Shown: in pieces, positions 1 to 8,908 of the stretch
Layout of the letters: each line of letters begins with the position of its first letter
How positions within the stretch are numbered: position 1 is the first letter of the stretch
Assembly: GCA_026826555.1 (NCBI GenBank)
Contig: JAKSZT010053887.1
Span: 65,593,653-65,657,652 of the forward strand
DNA: 64,000 nucleotides
Reading direction: 5' to 3'
From: Tolypeutes matacus
Taxonomy: Eukaryota; Chordata; Mammalia; Cingulata; Chlamyphoridae
The notes under the pieces: generated by a model
What the model saw: only the letters and a program-made list of their open reading frames with translations
The model's database searches: none
Told to the model about the DNA's origin: nothing
Position numbers and translations under genes: made by a program

Positions 1-840
1 AATCTTGGACATTTTTCCAAATTAAATGAAGGAAACATTGTATATATTTTATTCAATGTATCATTATTATGAAGACTAATCTTACCCATGATGAAGTCAT
101 GCTATGCAAAATAGCATTAGATGTGAGACAAAATTTGGAACAACTGAAACATTTATGAGCCTTTGGTAGGTGAAGGAATATGCTTATTCCTGAAACTGTA
201 AAGAGAAAAAAGGTAAAGCTTTCCCTCAAGGAATTTATTTGATGTGCTAAATTGCATTTGATATGCTAAATGCTATAGAAGAAAAAATACACAGAATTTT
301 GCGATGATAGATGAGCTTTCAAATTGCCATTCAAAATCAAATGAAGATATCATAAAAGGTCAGAAAATTCTGAAAGGATGTGGCATTTAATTAGACCTTC
401 AAGCATGAGTAAAAGCTTCTACAGGATACACTAGAAAAGATATAGTAAAAGGACTCATGAGCAGATGGAAAATGTTTTATATGTAAATATGATTTGTTCA
501 GAGATGCTGAGTTGTCTACTGGGCTAGGACCTCTAAAACACAAAGTGAGTAACAAGGAACAAGGCTAGGTAGGTTGTCTGAAGTGAAGGTGTAAAATCCA
601 TTCTCTCTCATGATACGATTGAGTAGGAACAATAAAAATTTAATTACTAAGCAAAATTAATTTCCTTGATTATGGATCCACAAGGAAAACATGTTTAATC
701 CCTATTTCTAGCAAGATCAAAAGTTAAATTGAATTGATAAAAAATATGACTGCATAATATGACGGTTTTATAAAAATTATAGCCTGACACATTTTCACCA
801 ATTTTCTGCAAATATAAGGCAATTATATTTGCATTTATTA
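1..840. other. Unassigned AT-rich DNA
   Basis: No long reading frame, RNA gene or recognisable repeat was seen in this stretch. It consists of AT-rich, non-tandem sequence with mononucleotide runs of ordinary length. It may contain very old, unrecognisable transposon relics. From about 841 the sequence grades into an old L1 3' end on the minus strand. Confidence 0.5.
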
Positions 841-888
841 ACTTATTATGGTAAAATTAATATACAGTTAAATGTTTAGATTTTAAGT

Positions 889-907
889 GCACAGTTTAGT
901 GAGTTTT
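889..907. repeat. Target site duplication, left copy (composite retroposon 1)
   Basis: GCACAGTTTAGTGAGTTTT here matches GCATAGTTTAGTGAATTTT at 2002-2020 in 17 of 19 positions. The pair brackets the composite element exactly, with the A-rich tail (T-rich on the plus strand) on this side. That is the expected geometry for L1-mediated insertion of a minus-strand element. Confidence 0.8.
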
Positions 908-2001
908 TTAAAACAATTTATTGAAGTATATCATTCATACATGAATATACACAAACAATAAGTGTTCAGTAAACAGTGTGAACTTACAAAACAAACATAC
1001 ATAACATCATATAGGGCTCCCACACATCACCCCACCACAAATACTTTGCATTGCTGTGAAACATTTGTTAACAAATTAAGAAAGAACATCATCAAAGTAT
1101 TACTACTAACCATAGTCCATATCTTACTCCTGTATACTTTTTATTTTTTAAGGATTTATTTATTTATTTATTTATTTACTTTTATCCATTTTTACCACCA
1201 CCACCACCATTTTTGCTCTTTTTGTGTCCATTCACTGGGTGACTCTCTCTGTTTCCTGCCCTCTCTTCTCATCCTTCTCCTGTCTTCACTGGGATTTGAT
1301 CCTCAGAACCTCCAATGTGGGAACATCCTACTGCCTGCGCCACCTTAGTTCCTGGTTTTTTGGCATGTCTCATCTTGGCTTTCCCTTGTGTCACTCTCCT
1401 GTTATGTTATCATCTTGCTGCATGGCTTGCGGGCCCTGACGGCACACCCGCTCACGGGATCTGGGGGGCTCACCCACTCACAGAGCCTGACGGTGCACTT
1501 GCTTGCAGGGCCTGGCGGTGCACCTGCTTGCGGGGCCTGGTGGCACACCCTGGCATGGGGCTTGACGGTACACCCACACATGTGGCCTGGCAGCGCACTT
1601 GCTCGCGGCTCCTGGCGGTGCACCCATGTGCAGGGCCTGATGGCGCACCTGCACATGGAGCCTGGTGGCCCACACACAATCTATATTTTTCTTCTTTTTA
1701 ATTTATACCGGGAGGTCTCAGGGATCAAACCCAGGTCCCTCCATATGGGAGATGGATGCCCAACAATTTGAACTACATCCGTCCCCCTGCTATATCTATT
1801 AAGGTTGACCAAAGATACCTAGAGTTACAGTCATTTCCCATACAAGATGGTCATATAATAAATCAGGCTTAGTTCATTACCAGCATTCTTAAAACCAGAT
1901 CTAGGGAGAAAAACTAGGTCTGGGGACACAAGCATGGCCTCGAATAAAACAAATGTTTAGCCTACCCTGATTATCACAAAATCATGACAGCGAGAATATT
2001 T
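908..2001 (-). mobile_element. Composite SINE/VNTR/L1-tail retroposon, copy 1
   Basis: Read 5' to 3' on the minus strand the order is as follows. First, about 205 bp of unassigned sequence (2001-1790). Second, a tRNA-type SINE head (about 1785-1708; head GGGGGACGGATGTAGTTC). Third, about ten 25-bp tandem units (1680-1435). Fourth, a second tRNA-like block (about 1345-1285). Fifth, an A-rich stretch (about 1190-1140). Sixth, about 235 bp of an L1 3' end finishing near 908. A 19-bp target duplication with 2 mismatches lies just outside both ends, so the whole block moved as one unit. A second copy at 40566-41371 has the same order and the same 5' boundary. It is probably non-autonomous and mobilised by L1. 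Reading frames on both strands here are by-products of the CpG-rich tandem repeat and are not credible proteins. Confidence 0.75.
1435..1680 (-). repeat. 25-bp tandem repeat (about 10 units) inside composite 1
   Basis: Units such as CCTGACGGTGCACTTGCTTG followed by CAGGG repeat every 25 bp (one unit is 27 bp and the first 24). They start near 1435, 1459, 1486, 1511, 1536, 1561, 1586, 1611, 1636 and 1661. Units differ from one another by several substitutions and are rich in CpG, unlike the surrounding AT-rich DNA. Copy 2 of the element has only about three units, so the array is a VNTR between copies. Confidence 0.8.
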
Positions 2002-2020
2002 GCATAGTTTAGTGAATTTT
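2002..2020. repeat. Target site duplication, right copy (composite retroposon 1)
   Basis: Partner of 889-907, at the 5' end of the minus-strand composite. It is simultaneously part of the old L1 that served as target, which fixes the order of events: the L1 first, then the composite. Confidence 0.8.
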
Positions 2021-2835
2021 GATAAATGTATACACCTTTGCAACCACCATCCCAGTTTAAATGAAAATTTCCATCATTCCAGAGTTCTGTCAGCTGTCTT
2101 CTTGTGAATCTCTACACACCTAAATAGCCACTTTTCTAACTTCTTTTATCATAGATGTGTTTTATCTGTTCTTGAAATTTATGTAATGTAACTATAAAAT
2201 ATGCACTGTTTTTCATTTAACATAATGTTTTTGAGATTCATCCAGGTTGTTGCATATATCTACTACTCATTCTTTTTTTCTGCTATATAGCTTTCCATTG
2301 TATGGATATGTGACATTTTATTTATCTTTTTGGATTGTTTCCAGTTTGTGGTCCTTATAAAAAGTTGTTGTGAACAGTTTTGTACAAGTCTTTGTGTAGA
2401 CATGTTTACATTTCTCTTAAGAGTGGAATTGCTAGGCCATAGGGTAAATATGTTTGCTTTAAAAGAAATATAAAACTGCAAAATAGTTGATTCATTTCAA
2501 ACCTTCACCAGCAATGTATGAGAGCTTTAGATGTTCAAGATCTTCACAAAAATTTGATGGTATTATTTTTAATTTTAGCTATACTACTGGGTATGAAACA
2601 GTATGTCATTGTAGAACAAAAATTATATCTAAATAAACCAAATAGATGTGTAGAAAAATCTGCTCTTGTATTTGATTGATCAAAACTAGAATGAGCAGAA
2701 ATTTCCCCAATTATTAATGTGGGTTTTTTGAATGAAAAATCTGGATCTTGAAATTTTAAACTGCAAATATGAAATTATGTAGTGATGAGTTCACTGATAA
2801 ATTAGATTACATATCTGGGGCCTTCAAATGAGAAA

Positions 2836-3150
2836 TAATTTCTTTCTTTCTCTTTCTTCTTCCTCCCTTCCTCTCTCCCCTTCTCTCTTCTTCCTTCCTT
2901 CCTTCCTCCCTCCCTCCTTTCCTTCCTCCCTCCCTCCCTCCTTTCCTTCCTTCCTTCCTTCCTTCCTTCCTTCCTTCCTTCCTTCCTTCCTTCCTTCCTT
3001 CCTTCCTTCCTTCCTTCCTCGCTTCCTTCCTCCCATCCTCCCTTCCTCCCTCCCTTCCTCCATCTCCCCTCCCTCTCTCTCTCTCACTCTTTCTCTCTTT
3101 CTTTCTTTTTCTTCCTTTCTTTCTTTCTCTCTTTCTTTCTCTCTTTCTTA
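2836..3150. repeat. CCTT/CTTT polypyrimidine tract (GGAA on the minus strand)
   Basis: About 310 bp of almost pure C/T on the plus strand, with a core of perfect CCTT repeats around 2943-3018 flanked by CTTT, CCCT and CT variants. It sits directly at the A-tail end of the minus-strand L1 fragment that starts at about 3151, so it most likely grew from that L1 poly-A tail. Long open frames on both strands (Arg/Lys/Glu/Gly-rich on minus, Leu/Ser/Pro/Phe-rich on plus) are artefacts of the repeat. Confidence 0.9.
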
Positions 3151-3405
3151 AATATATTTTATTGAAGTAGATCATTCATACATGCACATACATAAACAGT
3201 AAGTGTATAGTAAAAGTTTGTGTACTTACAAAATAAACATGCATTACATCATGTAGGAATCCCATATATCAACCCTCCACCAACACTTTGCATTGTTGTG
3301 ATACATTTGTTACAAACTGTGAAAGAGCATCTTCAAAATATGACTACTAACTATATTCCATATCTTACATTTGGTGTAGTTTTCCCCCAACCCAGCCTAT
3401 TTTTT
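3151..3405 (-). mobile_element. L1 3' end, minus strand
   Basis: The block TTTTATTGAAGTAGATCATT through CATTGTTGTGATACATTTGT is the same 235-bp L1 3' end that forms the tail of the two composite retroposons (compare about 908-1145 and 40566-40685). Here it is not joined to a SINE: at about 3405 it meets the T-rich tail of another minus-strand L1. This copy shows that the tail module also exists without the SINE/VNTR part. Confidence 0.7.
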
Positions 3406-3745
3406 TAAAAAAATCAATTTTATTGACACATATAAATAAAGCACACAATTTATCCAAAGTGTACAATCAATGGTATTTGGTATAATCACATAGTTACACA
3501 TTCATCACTTCAATTATTAGTAAAGTATTTTCATTATTTCAATAATAATAATAATAAACAAAAAAACAGACAAACTAACAAATATGGAAATTCCTCCCCT
3601 CTCAATCTCTGTTTCCCCTGCTGTACATAGCTGCTATTTCTGGCTATTCTTGCACAATTATTTATTTGTTTATTAAGCAGTTTTATTGAGATGTATTCAC
3701 TTACCTTATGATTTATCCAAAGTGTATAATCAATGGCTTTTTTTT
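3406..3745 (-). mobile_element. Two L1 3' ends in series, minus strand
   Basis: CAATTTTATTGACACATATA near 3415 and TTTTATTGAGATGTATTCAC near 3682 are both typical L1 poly-A-proximal 3' ends in reverse orientation. Each is followed by the block ATTTATCCAAAGTGTACAAT or its variant ATTTATCCAAAGTGTATAAT. So two L1 3' ends lie one behind the other, the first about 250 bp long and the second about 85 bp. Neither has coding capacity. Confidence 0.65.
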
Positions 3746-4339
3746 AGCTGTTAAAAATAACTTCATTGTCAAATTGCAAGATAAATAGAAAAATAGATTG
3801 AAAGAAATTACAAATTTGAAAAGAGAGTGCAAGGCCAGGTTAGGTTTAATACAATCAATTATAAGAAATAGATAGTATAGTAACAAACATTTATAAATAT
3901 AAATTGTAATTTTAATATAATAGAAATTAATTATAAAATAATTCTAATTTTTATAACACAGCTCTAACTATTGGACATAATAATCTCTAAGAATGAATAA
4001 ATTATTGGTTTAGTTATTTTATTTCCATTTAGGCTATAATTCTTTCTGTTAATCAACTTCCTATTGGGGTATTCTTCACATCTTATAGGAATGAATTACA
4101 GTGGATAACAATATGCCAACTCAAAATTTTATGAGGCAGAAAAACTCAAAATCTTTTTCAACAGTAGTCATGCTAGATCATTATTGATCCAGATGTATAA
4201 TTTTAATTAAGGAGTATGCATAAGAAAGGGTTAAAGAAAAATGAAGTACATAAAAAAATTCTCTTCTCCAGTCCTCTTCAATTAAAAGCAATGTTTATTT
4301 GTATGATGAAACTTACAGAATACTGAGCACAGGAACAAT
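3746..4339. other. Unassigned AT-rich DNA
   Basis: About 600 bp with very high A+T and no confident repeat assignment. Short L1-like words occur, so it may be diverged L1, but I cannot show this. No gene was seen. Confidence 0.45.
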
Positions 4340-4725
4340 TTGCTAGTTGCACTGAGTATTATTGTTCATAGACTATAATGTTGTTATTTTACATTTATCT
4401 GGTCTACTCCAGCTCTTTGTGGTTACTATTTGCATGGAATACCTTTTTCCAACTTTCACTTTTAATTTGGTTGCGTGCTTAGGTCTGGGTCTCTTGTAGA
4501 CAAAATATAGACAGCTCATATTTTCTTATCAATTCTATTAGTCTATATCTTTTGATTGGGGAGTTCAATCCATTAACATTCAGTGTTATTACTGTAAAGG
4601 CATTACTTATTTCATACATTTTGTCCTTCAGTTCACTGTTGTCATATCATTCTATTTTTTGTATTCTTATCCTTTAGTTTACCCTTCCTAATAATCTTCA
4701 TTTCTAAACACTTCTCCAAGTCTCT
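4340..4725 (-). mobile_element. L1 ORF2 3'-part relic, minus strand
   Basis: Plus-strand words such as TCTCTTGTAGACAAAATATA, CTTTTGATTGGGGAGTTCAA and CCATTAACATTCAGTGTTAT match the reverse complement of the C-terminal part of mammalian L1 ORF2 as I know it. No open frame remains. It lies head-on against a plus-strand L1 fragment that begins at about 4726. Confidence 0.6.
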
Positions 4726-4872
4726 CACCCAGGTATTGAAAAAGAAAAACTGCCAGCCAAGAATTCTGTATCCAGCAAAGCTATTCTTTCAAAAATGAGG
4801 GTGACTTCAAAGTCTTCTCAGACAAAAACTGATAGAATATGTTACCAAATGACCAGATTTACAAGAGATCCT
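4726..4872 (+). mobile_element. L1 fragment, plus strand, adjoining an inverted L1 piece
   Basis: GCCAGCCAAGAATTCTGTAT followed by CCAGCAAAGCTATTCTTTCA is a recognisable L1 ORF2 segment in forward orientation. The switch from minus to plus L1 sequence near 4726 resembles a 5' inversion (twin priming), although two separate insertions are also possible. It ends at a CCTT-rich tract. Confidence 0.6.
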
Positions 4873-4912
4873 TCCTTCCTCCCTCCCTCCGACCCCCTTC
4901 CTTCTTTCCTTC
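4868..4912. repeat. CCTT-rich tract, left of provirus A
   Basis: Polypyrimidine sequence up to the first base of the LTR at 4913. The same kind of CCTT/CTTT sequence resumes at 8136, immediately after the 3' LTR. The provirus therefore appears to have landed inside one simple-repeat tract. Confidence 0.75.
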
Positions 4913-5435
4913 TGTGGTAGTTGAGTTTTGTGGACCCCAGAAATTATGTTCTTAAATTAATCCATTCTGGCAGATGTGAACCTATTGAAGGTGGGACATT
5001 TTGATTACTTCAGCTGAGGGCCATTTGATTAGGTTACTTTAGAAAGGCTTAGCTCCAGGGTGGATATTAATCATCTTACTAGAGCCCTTTATAAAGGGGA
5101 TGAATATACAGATCACAAGGCCCTAGAGAGGAACCCACAGAACCCACAGAAGCTGAGAAAACCAGGAGAGCAAGGGTCTGAAATCAATGGAACCTAGGAG
5201 GGAGGAAACTAGAAGCTGTAAACAATGGAGCCTGGAGAAGGCAGAGACTGGCAGATGCCACCATGTGCCTGATAGCTCACAGCTGCAGCTCAGGAAAAAA
5301 GCATCTCCTGATAATGCTTTGATTCAGACACTTTCATGGCCTTAGAACTGTAAGTTTATAACTTAATTAATCTCCATTGTAAAAGCCAACCTATTTATGG
5401 TATATTGCCTTGGCAGCTTTTAGAAAACTAAAACA
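4913..5435 (+). repeat. 5' LTR of provirus A
   Basis: Starts TGTGGTAGTTGAG and ends AACTAAAACA, 523 bp. A TATA-like TTTATAAA lies at 5088-5095, a plausible relic of the promoter. No clean AATAAA is kept near the 3' end, whereas the partner LTR has one at 7440-7445. It belongs to a different subfamily from the LTRs at 8909 and 50329, which start TGTAGCAATTTGG or TGTGGCAGTTTGAG. Confidence 0.8.
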
Positions 5436-5440
5436 GAAGT

Positions 5441-5459
5441 TGGTACCAGGAGAGTGGGG
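5441..5459 (+). promoter_or_regulatory. Primer-binding-site-like sequence, provirus A
   Basis: TGGTACCAGGAGAGTGGGG starts five bases after the LTR. The equivalents at 9508-9523 (TGGTACCAGAAGTGGG) and near 50957 (TTTGGTACTGAG) stand at the same place. The TGG start and the downstream AAGTGGG resemble the tRNA-Leu type site of ERV-L relatives, but I did not align it to a tRNA 3' end. Confidence 0.5.
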
Positions 5460-5481
5460 TGCTGCTAGGCAAATACCTAAA

Positions 5482-6504
5482 ATGTTAAAAGGGCTTTTAA
5501 AATGGGTATGGGGAAAATTTGGGAAGAATTGTGAAATGCTTGATAGAAAAGACCTAGATTGTTTTGAAGAGACTATTGGTAGAAATATGGATGTTAAAGA
5601 TACTTCTGATGAGTGTTTAGACAGAAATGATGAATGTGTCATTGCAAACTGGAAGAAAGGTGACTCTTGTCTTAAAGTGGCAGAGAACTTGGAAAAAATG
5701 ACTTCTGATGTTAGATGGAAGGCAGAATTTGAAAGTGATGCAGTTAGATATATAGTTGAGGAAACTTCCAAACTAGATGTGGAAAGTGTGGCATGGCTCA
5801 TTCTTGCAGCTAATAGAAAAATATGAGAGGAAAGGGATAAGCTGAGAAATAAACTCCTGGATGCAAAGAAACCAGGTATTAATGTTTGGGAAATTCTGAG
5901 CTTCTGAAAAGCAAGTCCCCAGAGAAAAGGCCCCATGTGAGGACTTAACTGAAAATGGAACCATCCAACCATTTCGGTGTTAGTCACAATTAGAGACACA
6001 GTTATTCGGGAAAGGTCTCTAGGAAAGTCTTACTTGGACCCCTGTTTCCTGCATGAGAAACCAACAAGTTTTTTGTGAGCTCTACATGAATGGAACCACC
6101 ACCAGGCTTGATTGAAAGGGAAAGAAAAGGAGAGGTTGAAGCAAAATTACTTCAAAGGCAGAACCCTGGAAGCTGAGATCTGCACTAAAAACATCTTCCC
6201 AGGTCCAGAGAGTGAAACCATCCACTTGTGTGGAAGGGATGAATATGCCCCATATCTTGAAGAGACCCTAACCTTTCCATCTCATTGTTCAGTGAGACTG
6301 TTAACACCCCAGGCTTCAGAGAGGGTAAAGCACGATCCCTGGAGATTGGAGGAAGTTTGGCCACCACCACACTGTTCTGAGGGGGTTGAGCCTGTGCCCC
6401 TGATATTGAGGAAAGTCTGGCCATCACCACAGTGTTCTTGGAGGGTGGCGTCTAGAGTTCAGCTGCCACCCAGATGCTTGATGAGGGGGGAACTGAGAAC
6501 ATGA
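5482..6504 (+). pseudogene. Degenerate MaLR internal (gag-like) region, provirus A
   Basis: The first part stays open from the ATG at 5482 to a stop at 5826. It has a start and an NCEMLDRKDL motif that recur in the other three proviruses, which argues for a real ancestral start. After 5826 the frame is broken. A second open stretch (6112-6504) contains two to three copies of a 20-codon repeat, of the form VWPPPHCSEG and VWPSPQCSWR. I know of no function for this MaLR product. It is a dead relic here, with no sign of splicing or recent selection that I can judge by eye. Confidence 0.65.
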
Positions 6505-6931
6505 CAACTGGTCAAGCCCTTGGATAGGGTGGGACTGCCTCTCCATCAAGCCCTGAGGAGAAGAAACCATGGTTTCTATAGCTGACTCTCAGACTTTGAA
6601 ATCTAATGGAGTATTCCCTGAAGGTTTTTGGAATAGTTTGGGACTGGTGTCCCCTGTTTTCCTTCCATTTTCTCCAAATTGCAATGAGAAAACTTATTCT
6701 ATGAGTCTCCCTCCTTTGTGTAATGGAAACAGATAACTTGTCCTCAGTTTCACAGGTCCACAGCCTGAGGGGAATTGTGCCCCAGGACAGACCATGCTAT
6801 ATCTGATTTTAATAAGACTTGTACTTGATATTACTATTGAAATGATTTGAGGCTTTTTTGAAACACTGTCATGGAATGAATGCATTTTGCACATGGAATG
6901 AACCTGTATTTTTGGCATTCAGATAATGAAG

Positions 6932-7483
6932 TGTGGTAGTTTCAGTCTTTTGTGGACCCCAGAAAATTATGTTCTTACATTAATCTACTCCTGTGAGTGT
7001 AAACCTATTGTATGTGGGAGCTTTTGGTTACTTCTGCTAAGGGAAATTTGATTAGATAATTTTAGTAATGTATGGCCCATATTAGGTCTTAATCCTCTTA
7101 CTGTACTTCTTTGAAAAAGGGATGAATATATGGAGAAAAAAAGCCACAGAAACAGACAGTAACCCCCAGAAAGTTAGAGAGAACAGCCTGGGAGCCAGAA
7201 GCTGAAATCAGCAGAACACAGAAGCTGGGAGGAAGCTTCTGAAGCCAGAAGCTGAAAGCAACAAAGCCCAGAAAAGAGGGGAGAACTGAGCAGATGCCAC
7301 CATTTACCTTACCATGTGCCTTGCCATGTGATAGAGGAATCCACAACAACCAGCAACTAGTCCTGAAGGAGAAAAGCATCACCTGATTAAGCCTTGATTT
7401 GGATATTTTAACAGCCACAGAACTGTAAGCTTAAAAGTTAATAAATCCCCTTTATAAAGGACAACCCATTTCTGCTGAATATT
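6932..7483 (+). repeat. 3' LTR of provirus A, first part
   Basis: Begins TGTGGTAGTTTCAG and follows the 5' LTR in order. AATAAA at 7440-7445 is the likely polyadenylation signal relic. The LTR stops in the middle of its terminal region at about 7483, where an inverted LTR of another subfamily begins. It resumes at 8100 with TGGTATATTGCCTTGGCAGC. Confidence 0.8.
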
Positions 7484-8099
7484 AGTCAGCCCAAAGGGGT
7501 GCTGATGCAATGTACCAGAAATCTGTTGGTATTTATTTGGGTAAAAGCTTACAGTTACTATGCCATAAAGCATAAGTTCCTTCCCTCACCAAAGTCTCTT
7601 GCTAGAGAAAGATGGCTGCTGATGTCTGCAAGGGTTCAGCCTCCCTCTTCCTCTGAAGACTCTGTGGTTCCAGCTTCTTCCAATATCAGCTGTAGGCTGG
7701 AATAAGTTTCGTCTCTCTCCCAGGGCTCATTTCTCTCCAGGCTCAGCTGCTCAGGGCTCCAATCTCTGAAGCTGCAAACTATCAGGCAAACCGCTCATCT
7801 CTTTTCTTGGGGACTTTGCTGTATCTGCTTCTCTGTGTGTTTACTTCCCTAGCTCCAGCTCAAAAACTTCAAACTCTGTTCTCTACCATGTCTTTTCTCT
7901 GTGAGTCCCCACCCACCAAGGGGGTGGGGATGCAATGTCCTACTGATATGGCCCAATCAAAACCTTAATCATTATTTAATCAAGTTAAGTGAAACCTCTG
8001 AATCCAATATAATCTAATATGCCCAGAGGAACAAATCAGTTTACAAACATAATCCAATATCTATTTTTTGGAATTCATAAACAATATCAAACTGGTACA
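7484..8099 (-). mobile_element. Solo LTR (second MaLR subfamily), minus, nested in the provirus A LTR
   Basis: Reads in reverse as a full LTR of the subfamily found at 8909 and 16320. The plus-strand left end is TGAATATTAGTCAGCCC, with AAGGGGTGCTGATGCAATGT just inside it, and the right end is AATTCATAAACAATATCAAA followed by CTGGTACA. It splits the 3' LTR of provirus A, so it is younger than that insertion. No internal sequence remains, so it is a recombined solo LTR. Open frames on either strand in this block are incidental. Confidence 0.8.
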
Positions 8100-8135
8100 T
8101 GGTATATTGCCTTGGCAGCTTAAGCAAATGAAAAC
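8100..8135 (+). repeat. 3' LTR of provirus A, terminal piece
   Basis: TGGTATATTGCCTTGGCAGC and the next 16 bases match the last bases of the 5' LTR (5399-5435). This places the true end of provirus A at about 8135 and proves the nested order of insertions. Confidence 0.75.
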
Positions 8136-8228
8136 ACTTTTCCTTTTGACCTCCCTCCCTTCGTTCCTCCCTCCCTTCCTTCCTTTCTTCCTTCCTTTCT
8201 TCCTTCTTTCCTTCTTTCTTTTCTTAGA
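8136..8228. repeat. CCTT/CTTT tract, right of provirus A
   Basis: Polypyrimidine stretch with CCCT, CCTT and CTTT units, continuing the kind of repeat found at 4868-4912. It yields a short Leu/Pro/Phe-rich frame that is not a gene. Confidence 0.8.
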
Positions 8229-8908
8229 GTTTGCCCTAAATCTACTTTAGTTCGATATCATAATTAGGAAAAAAAATCATTGAATTTTTTTGTCCTTATT
8301 ATTTGAAGGTAAATACCATAGCAAGATTTTTGTTAACTTTTTATCAGTACATCTTTCTTCATTCAAACAAAATTACTTTTTCATTACTTCTGGTTGGAAA
8401 TGTTTTTCATTAAATAAAACTACTCAAAGGGAATTAATTTACAACGGAGGATAGTATTCAGGTCAGACTCTTCTCAGATGACAGTAGGAGAAATATATTT
8501 GGGCTTTAGATGATGTTTAGATAAACGTTTAGCTATTTGTGGGCTAGGCCATTGTTTATATAAAAATGGAATAGTAGGTGGCCATTATCAAACAACCCAA
8601 TTATCTGTTATCTAGATTACAATCAGAAAGATGACAGTATCATTGCTTGCCTTTATGTAAAGTTAGAAAGAACGTTGAGACTCAGCACCTGCAAACATAT
8701 TATGTTTGATTTGTACACTAAGTTTTTTTAATTCCCAAATTACAGATTTGGATATTTGTATTAAAATCCTGATCTAACTCCTCTTTAAAAATGAGACAGT
8801 TTCTTTAATGTGGAAACAGTCATATAGGAAGACAATTGTCAAAGGTGAGTAGTGACTTCTACCTGCAGATGAGCCACATGCACTTACGCTTACTTGCTTC
8901 ATGCACTC
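8229..8908. other. Unassigned DNA between proviruses A and B
   Basis: AT-rich sequence without recognisable repeat, RNA gene or credible reading frame. It ends with CACTC at 8904-8908, the left target duplication of provirus B. Confidence 0.5.

Larger units (their letters stand above)
841..2620 (-). mobile_element. Old L1 (L1M-type) 3' region, minus strand, interrupted
   Basis: The outer parts (about 841-907 and 2002-2620) read as one old L1 3' region in reverse orientation. Diagnostic landmarks on the plus strand are the AGTGAATTTTGATAAATGTA block near 2011, CATAATGTTTTTGAGATTCA near 2221, TTCCATTGTATGGATATGTG near 2292 and AGTGGAATTGCTAGGCCATA near 2423, which I recognise from mammalian L1M 3' ends. 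The middle is a younger composite retroposon flanked by a duplication of this L1 sequence, so the L1 was the target. It is 5' truncated and heavily diverged; no reading frame survives. Confidence 0.75.
4913..8135 (+). mobile_element. MaLR-type provirus A (LTR-internal-LTR), with nested LTR
   Basis: 5' LTR 4913-5435, internal part 5436-6931, and 3' LTR 6932-7483 continuing at 8100-8135 after a nested element. The LTRs begin TGTGGTAG and end with TTGGCAGC followed by ...AAAACA, as in MaLR LTRs. A primer-binding-like TGGTACCAGGAGAGTGGG follows the 5' LTR directly. The internal region has a gag-like remnant and no recognisable pol or env, as expected for the non-autonomous MaLR group. Flanks are CCTT-rich on both sides, so the 5-bp duplication cannot be judged well (CCTTC against CTTTT). 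Confidence 0.8.

Noticed and set aside
1435..1680. CpG island / promoter
   Set aside because: The CpG density belongs to the 25-bp transposon repeat and spans only about 250 bp. No gene start lies nearby.
1315..1771. Overlapping frames on both strands with His/Ala/Gly/Pro-rich repeats
   Set aside because: Produced by the 25-bp tandem repeat, which is open in several frames because it is GC-rich. They are not proteins.
2807..3175. Arg/Lys/Glu/Gly-rich and Leu/Ser/Pro-rich frames
   Set aside because: Translation of a CCTT/GGAA microsatellite.
5391..5999. 202-codon minus-strand frame
   Set aside because: Antisense to the gag-like frame of provirus A. The same antisense frame is not kept in the other proviruses.
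5482..6504. Domesticated retroviral gag gene
   Set aside because: Frames are interrupted in all four copies, and nothing indicates an intact or selected copy here.
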